A stretch of DNA of 64,000 nucleotides from CAVVZJ01 sp963752755 (GCA_963752755.1 CAVVZJ010000004.1:248001-312000), one strand, 5' to 3'. Shown: positions 50,171 through 59,749, counted from the first letter of the stretch. Translations and numbers: made by a program. Notes: generated from the letters alone by a model not told the origin.

Positions 50171-51344
50171 GTGTCCTGAGTCAGAAATCCGCCAATTAAC
50201 CTTGCGCCCCGTCCAGTTTCCTTGTATGATCCTCGAAGGGAGACATATGATGAAAAAAGGTGGACGCCCCAAGGCCGAACTGGTCCTCACCGACGACGAG
50301 CGGCAGACCTTGGAAACCTGGGCCGCGCGGCCCAAGAGCACCCAGCGGCTCGCCACCCGGGCCCGAATCATCCTGGCTTGTGCTCAGGGACTCGACAACA
50401 AGGACGTCGCCGCTCGGCTCGGCGTCCATGTCATCACCGTGGGTAAGTGGCGAAGGCGTTTCCTCGAACTGCGTCTGGATGGCCTCGCCGACGGACCCCG
50501 ACCCGACGCCCCTCGAAAGATCACCGACGCGATGGTCGAGCAGGTCGTCACCCAGACCCTGGAGACCAAGCCCAGGGCCGCCACCCAATGGAGCACCCGC
50601 GGCATGGCCCGCAAGCTGGGGATGTCTCAGAGCGCCATCGCCCGGATCTGGAAGGCCTTCGAGTTGAAGCCTCACAAGAGCGAGACCTTCAAGCTTTCCA
50701 CCGATCCGTTCTTCGTCGAGAAGGTCCGCGAAATCGTTGGGCTGTCCATGAGCCCGCCGGAGAACGCCATCGTGCTGTCGGTCGACGAGAAGAGTCAGGT
50801 CCAGGCATTGGACCGCACCCAGCCCTTGCTGCCGATGACGCCGGGACAGGCCGAGCGTCGAACCCCTGACTCCGTCCGCAACGGCACAACCTCGCTGTTC
50901 GCCGCGCTGAATGTGGCCACGGGTGCGGTGATCGGCAAGTGCTATCGCCGCCACCGCCAGCAGGAGTTCCTCAAGTTCCTCAACGAGATCGATGCTCAGG
51001 TCGAGCGCGAGCCTGGCGTGGAGATCCACATCATTCTGGACAACTACGGCACGCATAAGACGGCGGCGGTGAAGCGGTGGTTGGCTCGGCATCCGGAGTA
51101 TCACCTGCATTTCACACCGACGAGCGGATCGTGGCTGAACCAGGTGGAGCGGTTCTTCGCCGAGATCACCGAGAAGCAGATCCGACGCGGAGTCTTCCGG
51201 AGCGTGGCGGCTTTGGAGAAGGCGATCCTGGAGTATCTGGCCACGCATAACGAGAATCCCCGACCGTTCGTGTGGACGGCCAACGCGGATCTGATTCTGG
51301 AACGGGTCAAGAAGGTTTGTGAGCGAACTTCTGACTCAGGACAC
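50171..51344 (+). mobile_element. IS630-family element in a CTAG site (copy A)
   Basis: Terminal repeats GTGTCCTGAGTCAGAA (50171) and its inverse (ending 51344), bounded by TA on both sides. Because the element starts with G and ends with C, insertion into C-TA-G regenerates CTAG at each junction, and an IS701 copy occupies each. Confidence 0.87.
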
Positions 51345-51347
51345 TAG
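50247..51347 (+). CDS. IS630-family transposase (copy A), stop codon supplied by the target site
   Basis: 366 residues from ATG 50247 (MMKKGGRPKAELVLTDDERQ). HTH regions are NKDVAARLGVHVITVGKWRR and STRGMARKLGMSQSAIARIW. The DDE_3 core has NAIVLSVDEKSQVQALDRTQ, VEIHIILDNYGTHKTAAVKR and PTSGSWLNQVERFFAEITEK, which give D-D-E. The frame runs to the end of the terminal repeat (TSDSGH) and stops at TAG, formed by the target TA and the following G. The gene is intact. Confidence 0.9.
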   Translation: MMKKGGRPKAELVLTDDERQTLETWAARPKSTQRLATRARIILACAQGLDNKDVAARLGVHVITVGKWRRRFLELRLDGLADGPRPDAPRKITDAMVEQVVTQTLETKPRAATQWSTRGMARKLGMSQSAIARIWKAFELKPHKSETFKLSTDPFFVEKVREIVGLSMSPPENAIVLSVDEKSQVQALDRTQPLLPMTPGQAERRTPDSVRNGTTSLFAALNVATGAVIGKCYRRHRQQEFLKFLNEIDAQVEREPGVEIHIILDNYGTHKTAAVKRWLARHPEYHLHFTPTSGSWLNQVERFFAEITEKQIRRGVFRSVAALEKAILEYLATHNENPRPFVWTANADLILERVKKVCERTSDSGH

Positions 51348-52863
51348 TTTTACAGCAGCAGCAAATCCGCGGTGTTTCTGGTAACATCGAATCATAGGGA
51401 ACTGAACACGCGAGGACCGGCCGGCCCGTCGCCCCAACACCTCATGTCGGGAGGGAGCCTCCATGACACCGGACGACGTGCGCGCCGCGGCCGAGCGACT
51501 GGTCGACTTCCACGAGCGGTTCGCCCCGCTCTTCGGTAAGGAGCAGGCTCAGGACCATGCCTATGACTACGTCAAGGGCCTGATGGTCTGCCCCGACCGC
51601 AAGAGCGTCGAGCCGATCGCCCTCCTGGTCGGCCACGGCGATGTCTCGGGCCTCCAGAAGTTCATCAACAGCGCCCCCTGGCAGTACGACGACGTCCAGG
51701 CTGAACTCCAGGCCGTCTTCGACGGCGAGCTGGTCCCCTCGGCGGCCGGGTCGCCCGCCGGCGTCGTCGGTGTCATCGACGAGTCGGCCTTCGCCAAGCA
51801 GGGCGTACACTCCGCGGGCGTGGCCCGGCAGCACAACGGCCGGCTCGGCAAGGAAGACAACTGCCAGGTCGGCGTCTTCCTCGTCGGCGTTACCCCCGCG
51901 GGGGCCGCGCTGTTGGACCACCGGCTCTACCTGCCCAAGCCCTGGTGCGAGGACACGCCTGAGGCCCGGCGCGGCGCGGCAAGGCGCACATCCCCGAGGA
52001 CGTGACCTTCCGGCCCAAGGCCCGGATCGCTGCCGAACTGGTCCGCGGGGTCGTCGTGCTCGGTCAGACGCGACTGGACTGGGTGGTCGCCGACGAGGAG
52101 TACGGCAAGGCCGGGCACTTCCACGAGGCGATGGACGAGTTGGAGCAGCGGTACGTGGTCGAGGTGCCGGTGACGACGACCGTCTGGACCGAGGACCCGG
52201 CCGGGTGCGTGCCGGCGTACGGCGGCCGGGGCCAGCCGCCGAAGCGCCCGACACGGGAGGGTGTGAAGTCCGTGGCCGCGGTAGCCGCGGGGCTGCCCGC
52301 CGAAGCCTGGCAGACCCTGAAGGTGCGCGAAGGGGCGTGCGGGCCGCTGGTGTTCGAGTTCGCGGCGGTGCGGGTGTGGGCGATGCGCGACCAGAAGCCG
52401 GGGCCACCGGTGTGGCTGCTGATCCGCCGGTCGCTGGAGGCGATCCCCGAGGTCAAGTACTACATCTCCAACGGCGGGGCCGAGACGCCCTTGAAGGTCC
52501 TGGCGTTGGTCGCCTGCACGCGCCACCGAGTGGAGGAATACTTCGGCGAGGCCAAGACGTACCTGGGGATGGCGCAGTACGAGACGCGGGCGTACGTGGG
52601 GTGGCACCATCACATGGCGCTGGTGGCGGTGGCGCACCTGTTCGTGACGTTGACGCGTCTGCGTCTGAAAAAAAGTCGAAGGGCCTGACGCTGGACCGGG
52701 CGGTGCGGCTGTTGAGGTCGGCGTTCTCCGAGGCGGAACTGACCGTGGAGAAGGCGATCGCCCTGATGGACTACCACGAGGGGCGGAACAGGATCGCCAA
52801 GGCCTCACATGACAAGGCCTGGCACGCCAGGCACGAGGGCGTGAAATACCTGCTGCTGTAAAA
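51348..52863 (+). mobile_element. IS701-family element, copy 2 (1516 bp)
   Basis: The same ends as copy 1, opposite orientation. It differs visibly by a single missing G in the run GGGCGCGG near 51970. The pair forms a 1.5-kb inverted repeat around the IS630. Confidence 0.88.
51463..52861 (+). pseudogene. IS701-family transposase, copy 2 (single-base deletion)
   Basis: Identical protein to copy 1 up to CEDTPEAR, where one G is lost near 51970. The remainder (DVTFRPKARIAAELVRGVVV onward) continues in the next frame to RLRLKKSRRA. The A7 slip site is at 52668-52674, with the same C-terminal extension to TAA. Either copy 2 is inactivated by one base or this is an assembly error in a collapsed or poorly resolved repeat. 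Confidence 0.82.
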
Positions 52864-52867
52864 CTAG

Positions 52868-52896
52868 CGGCGTACTTCGAGACGATCGCTCCCTAG
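52868..52896 (+). pseudogene. Last codons of the interrupted beta-propeller gene
   Basis: After CTAG, the bases GCG TAC TTC GAG ACG ATC GCT CCC TAG complete the beta-propeller frame (AYFETIAP, stop). The stop codon itself lies in a CTAG (52893-52896), into which the third IS701 element is inserted. Confidence 0.7.
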
Positions 52897-53245
52897 TTCT
52901 ACAGCCGCAGGAATTTGACGCCCGGGTGTTTGGCCCGCCATGTCTTGCCGTGCGACCTCCGGGCCACCGCGTTCCGATGTACATGGTAATCCACCAACGC
53001 CATCGCCCGCGGCAATCTCAGTTCCGGCTCCTCCAACGCCGCCTCCAGCAGCCGCACCGTCCGGTCCAGCGTCAGCTCCGGAGTTTTTTTTGGAGACGCC
53101 TCTGCACCAGCGTCACGAACAGCTGCGCCAGGCCCACCAACGTCATATGATGGTGCCAACCGATCCACGACCGCGTCTCGTACTGCGCCATCCCAAGGTC
53201 GCTCTTGGCGTCCTCGAAATAATCCTCGATGTTCCAGCCATAATG
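52897..53245 (-). pseudogene. Third IS701 element, 3' remnant (divergent)
   Basis: It begins TTCTACAGCCGCAG next to CTAG, a variant of the IS701 end. On the minus strand it encodes NIEDYFEDAKSDLGMAQYET, WHHHMTLVGLAQLFVTLVQR and, beyond an A8 run (53091-53084), PELTLDRTVRLLEAALEEPE ... HRNAVARRSHGKTWRAKHPG. It corresponds to the C-terminal 115 or so residues including the frameshift tail of copies 1 and 2, but clearly diverged. The 5' part was replaced by the serine-recombinase unit. Confidence 0.78.
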
Positions 53246-53301
53246 CCCTCCAAGAGCGCGGTGGGGTGGCCCGGCTCGGGGTGAACCGGGCCACCGACAC
53301 T

Positions 53302-55423
53302 CTACCGCCCCGGGCATGGCTTCGGCTTCTTCAATTCGGCGAGCCGACCCCTGTTCGCCCAGGTTCGCGGCAGCCGGTGGAGTGCACGCAGCCGCCGCAG
53401 CTCGGAGGCGTCGGCCCAGATCACGGGGTGGCCGTCGGCGTCCCGGCGCACCGACAGCCAGCCGGCTCGCAGCCACCGCCGCACCGTGTCCCGTGACATC
53501 CCCAGCCGCCGTGCCAGGCCCATCGGCCGATACTCATCCCGGCCCAGGCCCGCGGGGCTGCCGTGGCGTTCCCGCCGCTTCAACCCCAGGCGTGACGTCA
53601 ACCGCAGCACCATCTCCCCGGTGAACCGATTCGTCCGCTTCGGCGGCCGGAAACCCTCGGCGTTCAGCCGTTCGGCGATCCCCGCCGAGCTGAGACGCTC
53701 GCCGCACAGCGCCCGCAGCCGCTCGACCAGCCGCGGGGAGTCGCTCGGCAGGTCATACCGCGTCACCGGCCGGCCCAGGGTGTGCGACTGGACCAACCCC
53801 CCGACCCAGTGAAGCTCCACGTCGACCCGCTCGCGGGCCTTGTCCACCGTAACGCCCACATGTTCGCTCAAGAGTCTAGCAATCTGTTGCCGCTCGGCGG
53901 GCGAGGTCGTCGCCGCCCCCCACACCGTCGGCAGGTCGGCGGCCAGTGTCCGGATCGCCGCCTCGTCGTCGGGCGAGAGGCGGCCCGGGGCCGACCGCTG
54001 CCACCGCTCGTAGTCGTCCTCGACCGGCCGCTGGGCCTTCCAGGCCTCCTCCCACCGCCGCTCTCGCTCGCGGCCCACGAGACGGTTCTCCGGCTCGCAC
54101 GCCTGGTCCTGCCGCGCCGCCCGTTCGGCCTCGAACCACGCCCGTTCCCGGCGCCGTTGCCAGTGCCGGGACCGCTCGGCCCGCTCCCGTTCGACCTCGG
54201 CCACCGCCGCCAGGCTCGCCGCCAGCGCCGCCGGCTCGACCGCCCCCAGGATCTGCTCACGAACCAGGCCATCGACCACCGGGCCGGACAGGCACTGGCA
54301 CAGCGGCTCGGCGTAGTCGGCCGAGCCGCGGGTGCCGCTGTAGCAGTGGCGACCGTTCGTCCCCGAGTCCCGCACGATCATCCGCCGCCCGCACCGCCCG
54401 CACCGGACCAGCCCGGCCAGCAGCGACGGGCCCTGCCGCGGCGCCCCCGGGCTGTCGCACCACGCCCGGTTGGCTTCGAGGCGGTCCTGATTCGCCCGGA
54501 AGCGGTCCCACGTGATGGACGCGGGGAGGCGGCCCCCGGATCAGCACCAGGCCGTCCTCCGGCCGGCGGATCAGCTTGCCGGTGTTCGGCCGGCCCGGCC
54601 GCTTCCGCCGCGGGTCGACCGACCGGTGGCCGAACCGGGAGGCGCCGGCGTACGACAGGGGGTGCAGGAGGTTCGGCAAGGTCGCCCGGTTCGGACGCCG
54701 CCACTCCAACTCCCCGCGGTTCGCCCCGGATGGCGGCCGGACCGCGATGAGGACCTTGGGGTCGACCAGGTAGCGGAGCAGGCCAGCAAGGGTGGTCTCC
54801 CGGTCGAACTGATCGAAGAGCAATCGCACCGTCGCCTGGACCTGCTCGTCCGGGTCGATCGCCCACTCCCCCGAGGGGAGCCGGACGAAGCCGATCGGCG
54901 GCATCCCCATCAGCTCGCCGCGGCGGGCCTTGTTGAGTTTGCCCTGGGACAGCCGTTCTTTGAGGATAGGAAGCTCGGCCTCGCTCATCATCCCGGGCCG
55001 GCCGAGCAGGAGGCGGTCGTTGTGGTCGGTCGGGTCGTCCAGGCCGTCGGCGTCGGCCAGCAGCGTGCGGAAGCGGGCCCACCGCTCCAACAGTTGATGC
55101 CAATCGCGGCCCGAGCGGGCCCGACGGCTCGTCTCCCGCCCGAGGATCAGCCCGACGTGATCCCGCGCCACCGCGGCCAGGAGCCGCTGGAACCCGGGAC
55201 GCCCTTCGACCGACGGCCCGCTCGGGCCCCGGTCGTCGTCGATGACCGTGCCCTGCCCGCGGGGCCAGCCGAGTTCGACCGCCCGGTCGGCCAGGGCGTA
55301 CTGGCGTGCGGTCGACTCCTGATGATCAATCCCTTGTTGCGGCGTGGATTGTCGGGCGTAGACGATGGCCGCACGGTCGAGGGGCCCGACCTTGAGCTTG
55401 GGGGACTGGAAGGCGTCATTCAT
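53302..55423 (-). CDS. Large serine recombinase (one frame break)
   Basis: From ATG 55423. The resolvase domain has LDRAAIVYARQSTPQQGIDH with catalytic Ser at residue 26. The Recombinase domain (pfam07508-like) is LSQGKLNKARRGELMGMPPIGFVRLPSG. The frame shifts near 54535 after EDGLVLIRG. Then come the zinc ribbon (RCGRCGRRM ... CYSGTRGSADYAEPLCQCLS), a charged coiled coil (VERERAERSRHWQRRRERAW) and an HTH near the C-terminus (GLARRLGMSRDTVRRWLRAG). About 706 residues. It is probably the recombinase of a small integrative unit that now joins an IS701 remnant to an IS630 remnant. A frame upstream (to about 55600, ending EARRLGEAGHE) overlaps its start but has no start codon. Confidence 0.83.
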
Positions 55424-55713
55424 GGCCGGCCTCCCCGAGGCGTCTGGCCTCGTGGAGTCGGGCGAGCCGCCTGCCGAGCCTGTCGCGGAGTTGTTGCCGT
55501 CTGTCGGCGGGGAGGCGAGTCCCCAGTCCCGGGCCCGGGTGCGGGTCCGGCGGCGTCGGGGTGGTCAGGCGCGGGGGGGAGCGGTGCGTCGTGAGGTGAT
55601 GGGCCTGTGATCCCTCCGGGTGCTTCAGTCAAGCGATCTCGGCACCACGCAGCCAGCTCAAGCAGCGCGGCGACAGCGATCGTAACGGGCGCCGGGGGGG
55701 CCGCACCACCTGT

Positions 55714-56201
55714 CGCTTGAGGTGGAGTCTGCTTGGCACGTCTCCAACCTGTTCCTGGCGTTCGAGCCGCTGGCCGGCTGGCGGCATGTCGAGGTGACGG
55801 ACACGAGGAAGCGACGCGATTGGGCGAACTTCGTGCGGGACCTCGTCGACGGCCGGTACCGCGAGGCGGAGCGGGTGGTGCCGGTGATGGACCAGCTCAA
55901 CACGCGTTCGGTGGCCAGCTGGTACGAGGCGTTCGCGCCGGCCGAGGCGGAGCGGGTGGCGGCCCGGTTGGAGGTGCATCACACGCCGAAGCACGGCAGC
56001 GGGCTGAACATGGCGGCGATCGAGTTGAGTGCCCTGGTCCGTGACCTGCCCGAGCGCGTCGGGGAGCGGCCGGCGCTGGTGGGACACGTCTCGGCCTGGG
56101 AAGCTCGGCGGAACGGCGACGGTGTGAAAGCCGATTGGCAGTTCACGACGGCCGACGCCCGGGTGAAGCTCCGCAAGCTCTACCCGACAATCGACGACTG
56201 A
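55714..56201 (+). pseudogene. IS630-family transposase, C-terminal remnant (copy C)
   Basis: The readable frame LEVESAWHVSNLFLAFEPLA, GWRHVEVTDTRKRRDWANFV, VVPVMDQLNTRSVASWYEAF, EVHHTPKHGSGLNMAAIELS and DWQFTTADARVKLRKLYPTI is the C-terminal half of an IS630 transposase (D ... E region). The N-terminal half is missing at the serine-recombinase junction. It ends in TGA and is followed within a few bases by a CTAG holding the next IS630. Confidence 0.78.
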
Positions 56202-56211
56202 CAGACCACTA

Positions 56212-57253
56212 GTGCGGTTTTTCGTTGACCGTGACGGTTGATCCGGTTATCCCTCCACGGTAAAGGAGGGCCAGCCCAGACGAGAGCCTACTCGACCGAC
56301 CTGCGCCAGCGGGTCGTCGCCGCCTCCGACGCCCGCGCGGGGACCCAGGAGCCGGTCGCCGCCCGCTTCGCCGTGAGCCTCTCCTGGGTCCGCAAGCTCC
56401 TCCGCCAGCGTCGCGACACCGGCTCGATCGAGCCCAGGCCGCACGGCAGCGGTCATGCCCCGGCCTTCGACCCCGCCGCCGACGCGCGGCTCCGCCAGGC
56501 TGTCCGCGACGCCCCCGACGCCACGCTCCCGGAGCGGGGCCGGACCGCGGGGGTGGCGTGCAGCCCCGCGGCGGTCTACCGGGCGCTGGACCGGCTGGGG
56601 ATCACGCGAAAAAAACGTCGCGGCGGGCGGCCGAGCAGGACCGGCCCGAGCGGAAGGCCCAGCGGGCCGCCTGGCGCGAGCAGTTCGCCGCGGTCGACCC
56701 GGCGCAGCGGGTCTTCCTCGACGAGTCGGGCGCCAGCACGGCGATGGACCGCACGTACGGCCGCGCCCCCTCCGGGGTGCGCGTCGACGGCCCGGTGCCG
56801 CACGGCCACTGCCAGGTCGTGACCCTGACCGCCGCCGTCCGGCTCGACGGCGTGCCGGTCTCGGCCTGCCTGGCGTTCGAGGGGGCGACCGACATCGCGT
56901 CCTTCGAGACATCCGTGGCGAAGTGCCTGGTGCCGGCCCTGCGGCTGGGTGACATCGTGGTGATGGATAACCTGGCCGGCCACAAGACCGCCGAGGTGGC
57001 CCGGCTGATCGAGGCGGCCGGGGCCACCGTCCGCCACCTGCCGGCGTACAGCCCGGACCTCAACCCGATCGAGCAGCTCTTCAGCAAGCTCAAGGCGGCC
57101 CTGCGTAAGGCGGCGGCGCGGACGGTGGATGCCCTGATCGAGGCGATGGGCGAGGGCCTGCGGGCGATCCGGGTGGACGACATCCGGGGATGGTTCGCCC
57201 ATAGCGGATACCCGACCGACTCGTCAACCGTCACGGTCAACGAAAAACCGCAC
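56212..57253 (+). mobile_element. IS630-family element in a CTAG site (copy B)
   Basis: Perfect 30-bp terminal inverted repeats beginning GTGCGGTTTTTCGTTGACCG, at 56212-56241 and 57224-57253. They are flanked by TA within CTAG at 56209-56212 and 57253-57256. Confidence 0.88.
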
Positions 57254-57256
57254 TAG
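56238..57256 (+). CDS. IS630-family transposase (copy B), -1 frameshift gene with target-derived stop
   Basis: The first frame (TRAYSTDLRQRVVAASDARA, then EPVAARFAVSLSWVRKLLRQ, and CSPAAVYRALDRLGITRKK) is the HTH half. At seven A residues (56609-56615) a -1 slip enters the frame KTSRRAAEQDRPERKAQRAA, QRVFLDESGASTAMDRTYGR, RLGDIVVMDNLAGHKTAEVA and YSPDLNPIEQLFSKLKAALR, giving D-D-E. A6-A7 slips are a recognised way IS630 elements make transposase. The frame passes through the terminal repeat (VNEKPH) and stops at TAG made by the target site. Confidence 0.85.
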
Positions 57257-57277
57257 AGGACCAACGGGGGTGCTTCG

Positions 57278-58585
57278 CACGGCCAGCGCGCATAACTGTA
57301 GGGGCTGGGCGGTCTGGCGCGATGGAGCACCGCTCGATCTCCTTGATCCGATCGTCGTCAGCGGGTTGCCGCATGCCTCGGTCCGGCGCGGAACTCGGCA
57401 CCGACCGATCCAAGGACGACCTCCATGGCCCAGCTCGTTGATGTCGGTTCCATCGGCTCGTATTTCGAATCGCTCAGCGACCCCCGGCACACGCGCAACC
57501 GCAAGCACCTCCTGGTCGATATCGCGGTCATCGCCGTCGGCGGCATCATCTGCGGGTGCGATGGCCCGACCGCCATCCACCGCTGGGCCAAGCATCGTAC
57601 CGCGTGGTTGGCTCAGCACCTCGCCTTGGCCAACGGCATCCCCTCGCGCGACTGCATCCGGCGGCTGCTCGTGGCACTGAAGCCCGAGGCCTTCCAACGC
57701 TGTTTCCCGGCCTGGATCAGTGACGCGATTTCGACCGACGCCGACCACCCCGAGCGTCTCGTCGCCATCGACGGCAAGACCTGTCGCCGGTCGCACGACA
57801 CGGCCAAGGACCTCGGCGCGCTGCACATCGTCAGCGCCTGGGCCAGCGAGGAGGGGATCGCCCTGGGCCAGGTCGCGACCGACGCGAAGTCCAACGAAAT
57901 CACGGCCATCCCGCAGCGCCTGGGGCAGATCGAGTTGGCCGGCACGCTCATCACCGTGGATGCCATGGGTTGTCAGAAGGAGATCGTCGAGCAGGTCGTC
58001 ACCGGTGGAGGCGACGGCGTCATCGCCGTCAAGGACAACCAGCCGAAGCTCCTGGCCACGATCCAAACCTTCTTCCTCGATCACCTGGAACGCGACCTGG
58101 AAGACCTCCGCTACCGGTACCATGAGACGCTCGACGAGGGACACGGCCGCATCGACGAACGTTCGTATTATCTCGCGAAGGTGCCGCATGAGTTCGGGCC
58201 GGCGAAGGACTGGCCGTGGGTGAAGGCGATCGGCTACTCGGTGCGGATCACACGTCATGCCGACGGCACGGAGTCCGACGAGGTGCGGAATTCCCTGTGC
58301 CCTCGCTATCTCGGCGGCAAGCGGTTCGGCGAAGCGGTTCGCGGCCATTGGGGCATCGAGTCGATGCACTGGGTGCTGGACGTGAACTTTCGCGAGGACG
58401 ACAGTCGCACCCGCGAGCGGACCCTGGGCAACAACCTGAGCTGGCTCCGGCGGTTCGCCGTGACCCTCCTGAAGCGTCATCCCACAAAGGACAGCCTGCG
58501 CGGCAAAATGATCTCTTGCAGTCTCGACACCGACTTCCTCACCGAAGTTCTGTCATTACAGCGTATTTGATGTGCGCTGGCCCTG
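57278..58585 (+). mobile_element. ISAs1-family element (copy B)
   Basis: The ends CACGGCCAGCGCGCAT (57278) and the inverse CAGGGCCAGCGCACAT (58585) are similar to copy A. The right end directly abuts the truncated ATP-grasp gene. No target duplication is visible. Confidence 0.8.
57425..58570 (+). CDS. ISAs1-family transposase (copy B)
   Basis: 381 residues. YFESLSDPRHTRNRKHLLVD opens the associated N-terminal domain, and CGCDGPTAIHRWAKHRTAWL follows. Core motifs are LVAIDGKTCRRSHDTAKDLG (first Asp), LITVDAMGCQKEIVEQVV (second Asp) and HWGIESMHWVLDVNFREDDS (Glu). The gene is intact, unlike most neighbours. Confidence 0.9.
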   Translation: MAQLVDVGSIGSYFESLSDPRHTRNRKHLLVDIAVIAVGGIICGCDGPTAIHRWAKHRTAWLAQHLALANGIPSRDCIRRLLVALKPEAFQRCFPAWISDAISTDADHPERLVAIDGKTCRRSHDTAKDLGALHIVSAWASEEGIALGQVATDAKSNEITAIPQRLGQIELAGTLITVDAMGCQKEIVEQVVTGGGDGVIAVKDNQPKLLATIQTFFLDHLERDLEDLRYRYHETLDEGHGRIDERSYYLAKVPHEFGPAKDWPWVKAIGYSVRITRHADGTESDEVRNSLCPRYLGGKRFGEAVRGHWGIESMHWVLDVNFREDDSRTRERTLGNNLSWLRRFAVTLLKRHPTKDSLRGKMISCSLDTDFLTEVLSLQRI

Positions 58586-58816
58586 CACCCCGACGCCTCC
58601 TTCATGCCGATCGACCCGGAGTTGCTCGATGATGCCCGGCGGCTGGCCGACCACTTCGGCCTGGCGACCGTCGGCGTGGATTACATCGTGGCCCCGGACG
58701 GCGCCCGATATCTGCTGGAAGTGAACCACGTCCCCAACGTGACCGTCTTCCCGGAGGTCCGGGAGGCGTACCTCGAACTGGTCGTCCGCTGGGCGGGCGA
58801 GCCGGCGTCGGACTGA
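58586..58816 (+). pseudogene. ATP-grasp enzyme, C-terminal fragment
   Basis: The frame from the ISAs1 border reads HPDASFMPIDPELLDDARRL, then FGLATVGVDYIVAPDGARYL and LEVNHVPNVTVFPEVREAYL. VGVDYIV ... YLLEVNHVPNVT is the metal-binding end of RimK/D-Ala-D-Ala ligase-like ATP-grasp enzymes (E-x-N). The N-terminal and central domains are gone. The stop is 28 bp before the first nucleotidyltransferase gene, so it was the leading gene of the operon. Confidence 0.72.
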
Positions 58817-58844
58817 TCGCCCCGGAGAACGAACGGAGCCCGGC

Positions 58845-59749
58845 ATGAGCACGCTGCAACGACTGGCCGACCGGGGCCTGGTCAAGCCCGCCGAGGTGGC
58901 TGCCGGGCAACGTCCAGTACGAGACGATCATGGGCATCGGTGGCCTACGGCGTCTCGTCGGACACCAGCGACGTGGACGTGTACGGCTGGGCCATCCCGC
59001 CGAAGGAGGACATCTTCCCCCACCTCCGGGGCGAGATCCTCGGCTTCGGCAAGCCGGCGAAGCGGTTCGAGGTCTTCCAGGAGCACCACGTCGAGGACCG
59101 GGACGCCCTGGCCGGGCACGGGCGGACCTACGACCTGACGATCTTCGGCATCGTCAAGTTCTTCGCCCTGGCGATGGAGAACAACCCGAACGTCATCGAC
59201 TGCCTGTTCACGCCCACGACCTGCGTCCTGCACAGCACGAGGGTCGGCAACCTCGTGCGGGAGAACCGGCGGCTGTTCCTGCACAAGGGGGCCTGGCCGA
59301 AGTTCAAGGGCTACGCCTACAGCCAGCTGCACAAGCTGGCGATCAAGCAGCCGCAGGGCAAGCGGGCCGAGCTGGTCGCCGAGCACGGCTTCGACACCAA
59401 GTTCGGCTACCACGTCGTCCGGCTGATCTCGAGGTCGAGCAGATCCTCGTGGAGGGGGACATCGACCTCCAGCGGAACAACGAGCAGCTCAAGGCGATCC
59501 GCCGGGGCGAGTGGACCGAGGAGCGGCTGCGGCAGTGGTTCGCCGAGAAGGAGTCGCAGCTGGAGCGGGCCTACGCCGAGAGCACGCTGCGGGCGACGCC
59601 CGGACGAGCCGAAGATCAAGGCGCTGCTGCTGGCCGCCCTGGAGGACCACTACGGCAGCCTGGAGGGCTGCGTCGTCGATCCCGACCGGGCGGTGGTCGC
59701 CCTGCGGAACATCCAGGCCGAGCTGGAGCGGGTGAAGGACTTGCTATGA
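58845..59749 (+). pseudogene. Nucleotidyltransferase (RlaP-like pol-beta superfamily) 1, several frame breaks
   Basis: It starts MSTLQRLADRGLVKP. Joined frames give the pol-beta signature IMGSVAYGVSSDTSDVDVYG (GS followed by DxD), then DIFPHLRGEILGFGKPAKRF, FFALAMENNPNVIDCLFTPT, KFKGYAYSQLHKLAIKQPQG and VEQILVEGDIDLQRNNEQLK. It ends IQAELERVKDLL. Breaks near 58887, 58937, 59432 and 59603. This matches RlaP-type (pfam10127-like) nucleotidyltransferases, some of which lie beside RNA-repair ligases. The substrate is unknown. TGA overlaps the next ATG (ATGA). Confidence 0.72.

Larger units (their letters stand above)
48647..52867. mobile_element. Nested IS701-IS630-IS701 unit flanked by CTAG
   Basis: CTAG occurs at 48647-48650, 50168-50171, 51344-51347 and 52864-52867, that is at every junction. 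The two IS701 copies are inverted around one IS630. Deleting everything between the outer CTAGs plus one CTAG rejoins the beta-propeller reading frame, which shows that CTAG is the duplicated target. Confidence 0.85.

Noticed and set aside
55416..55605. Small gene upstream of the serine recombinase
   Set aside because: The frame ends EARRLGEAGHE and overlaps the recombinase start as such small genes often do, but it has no ATG, GTG or TTG start within the open frame.
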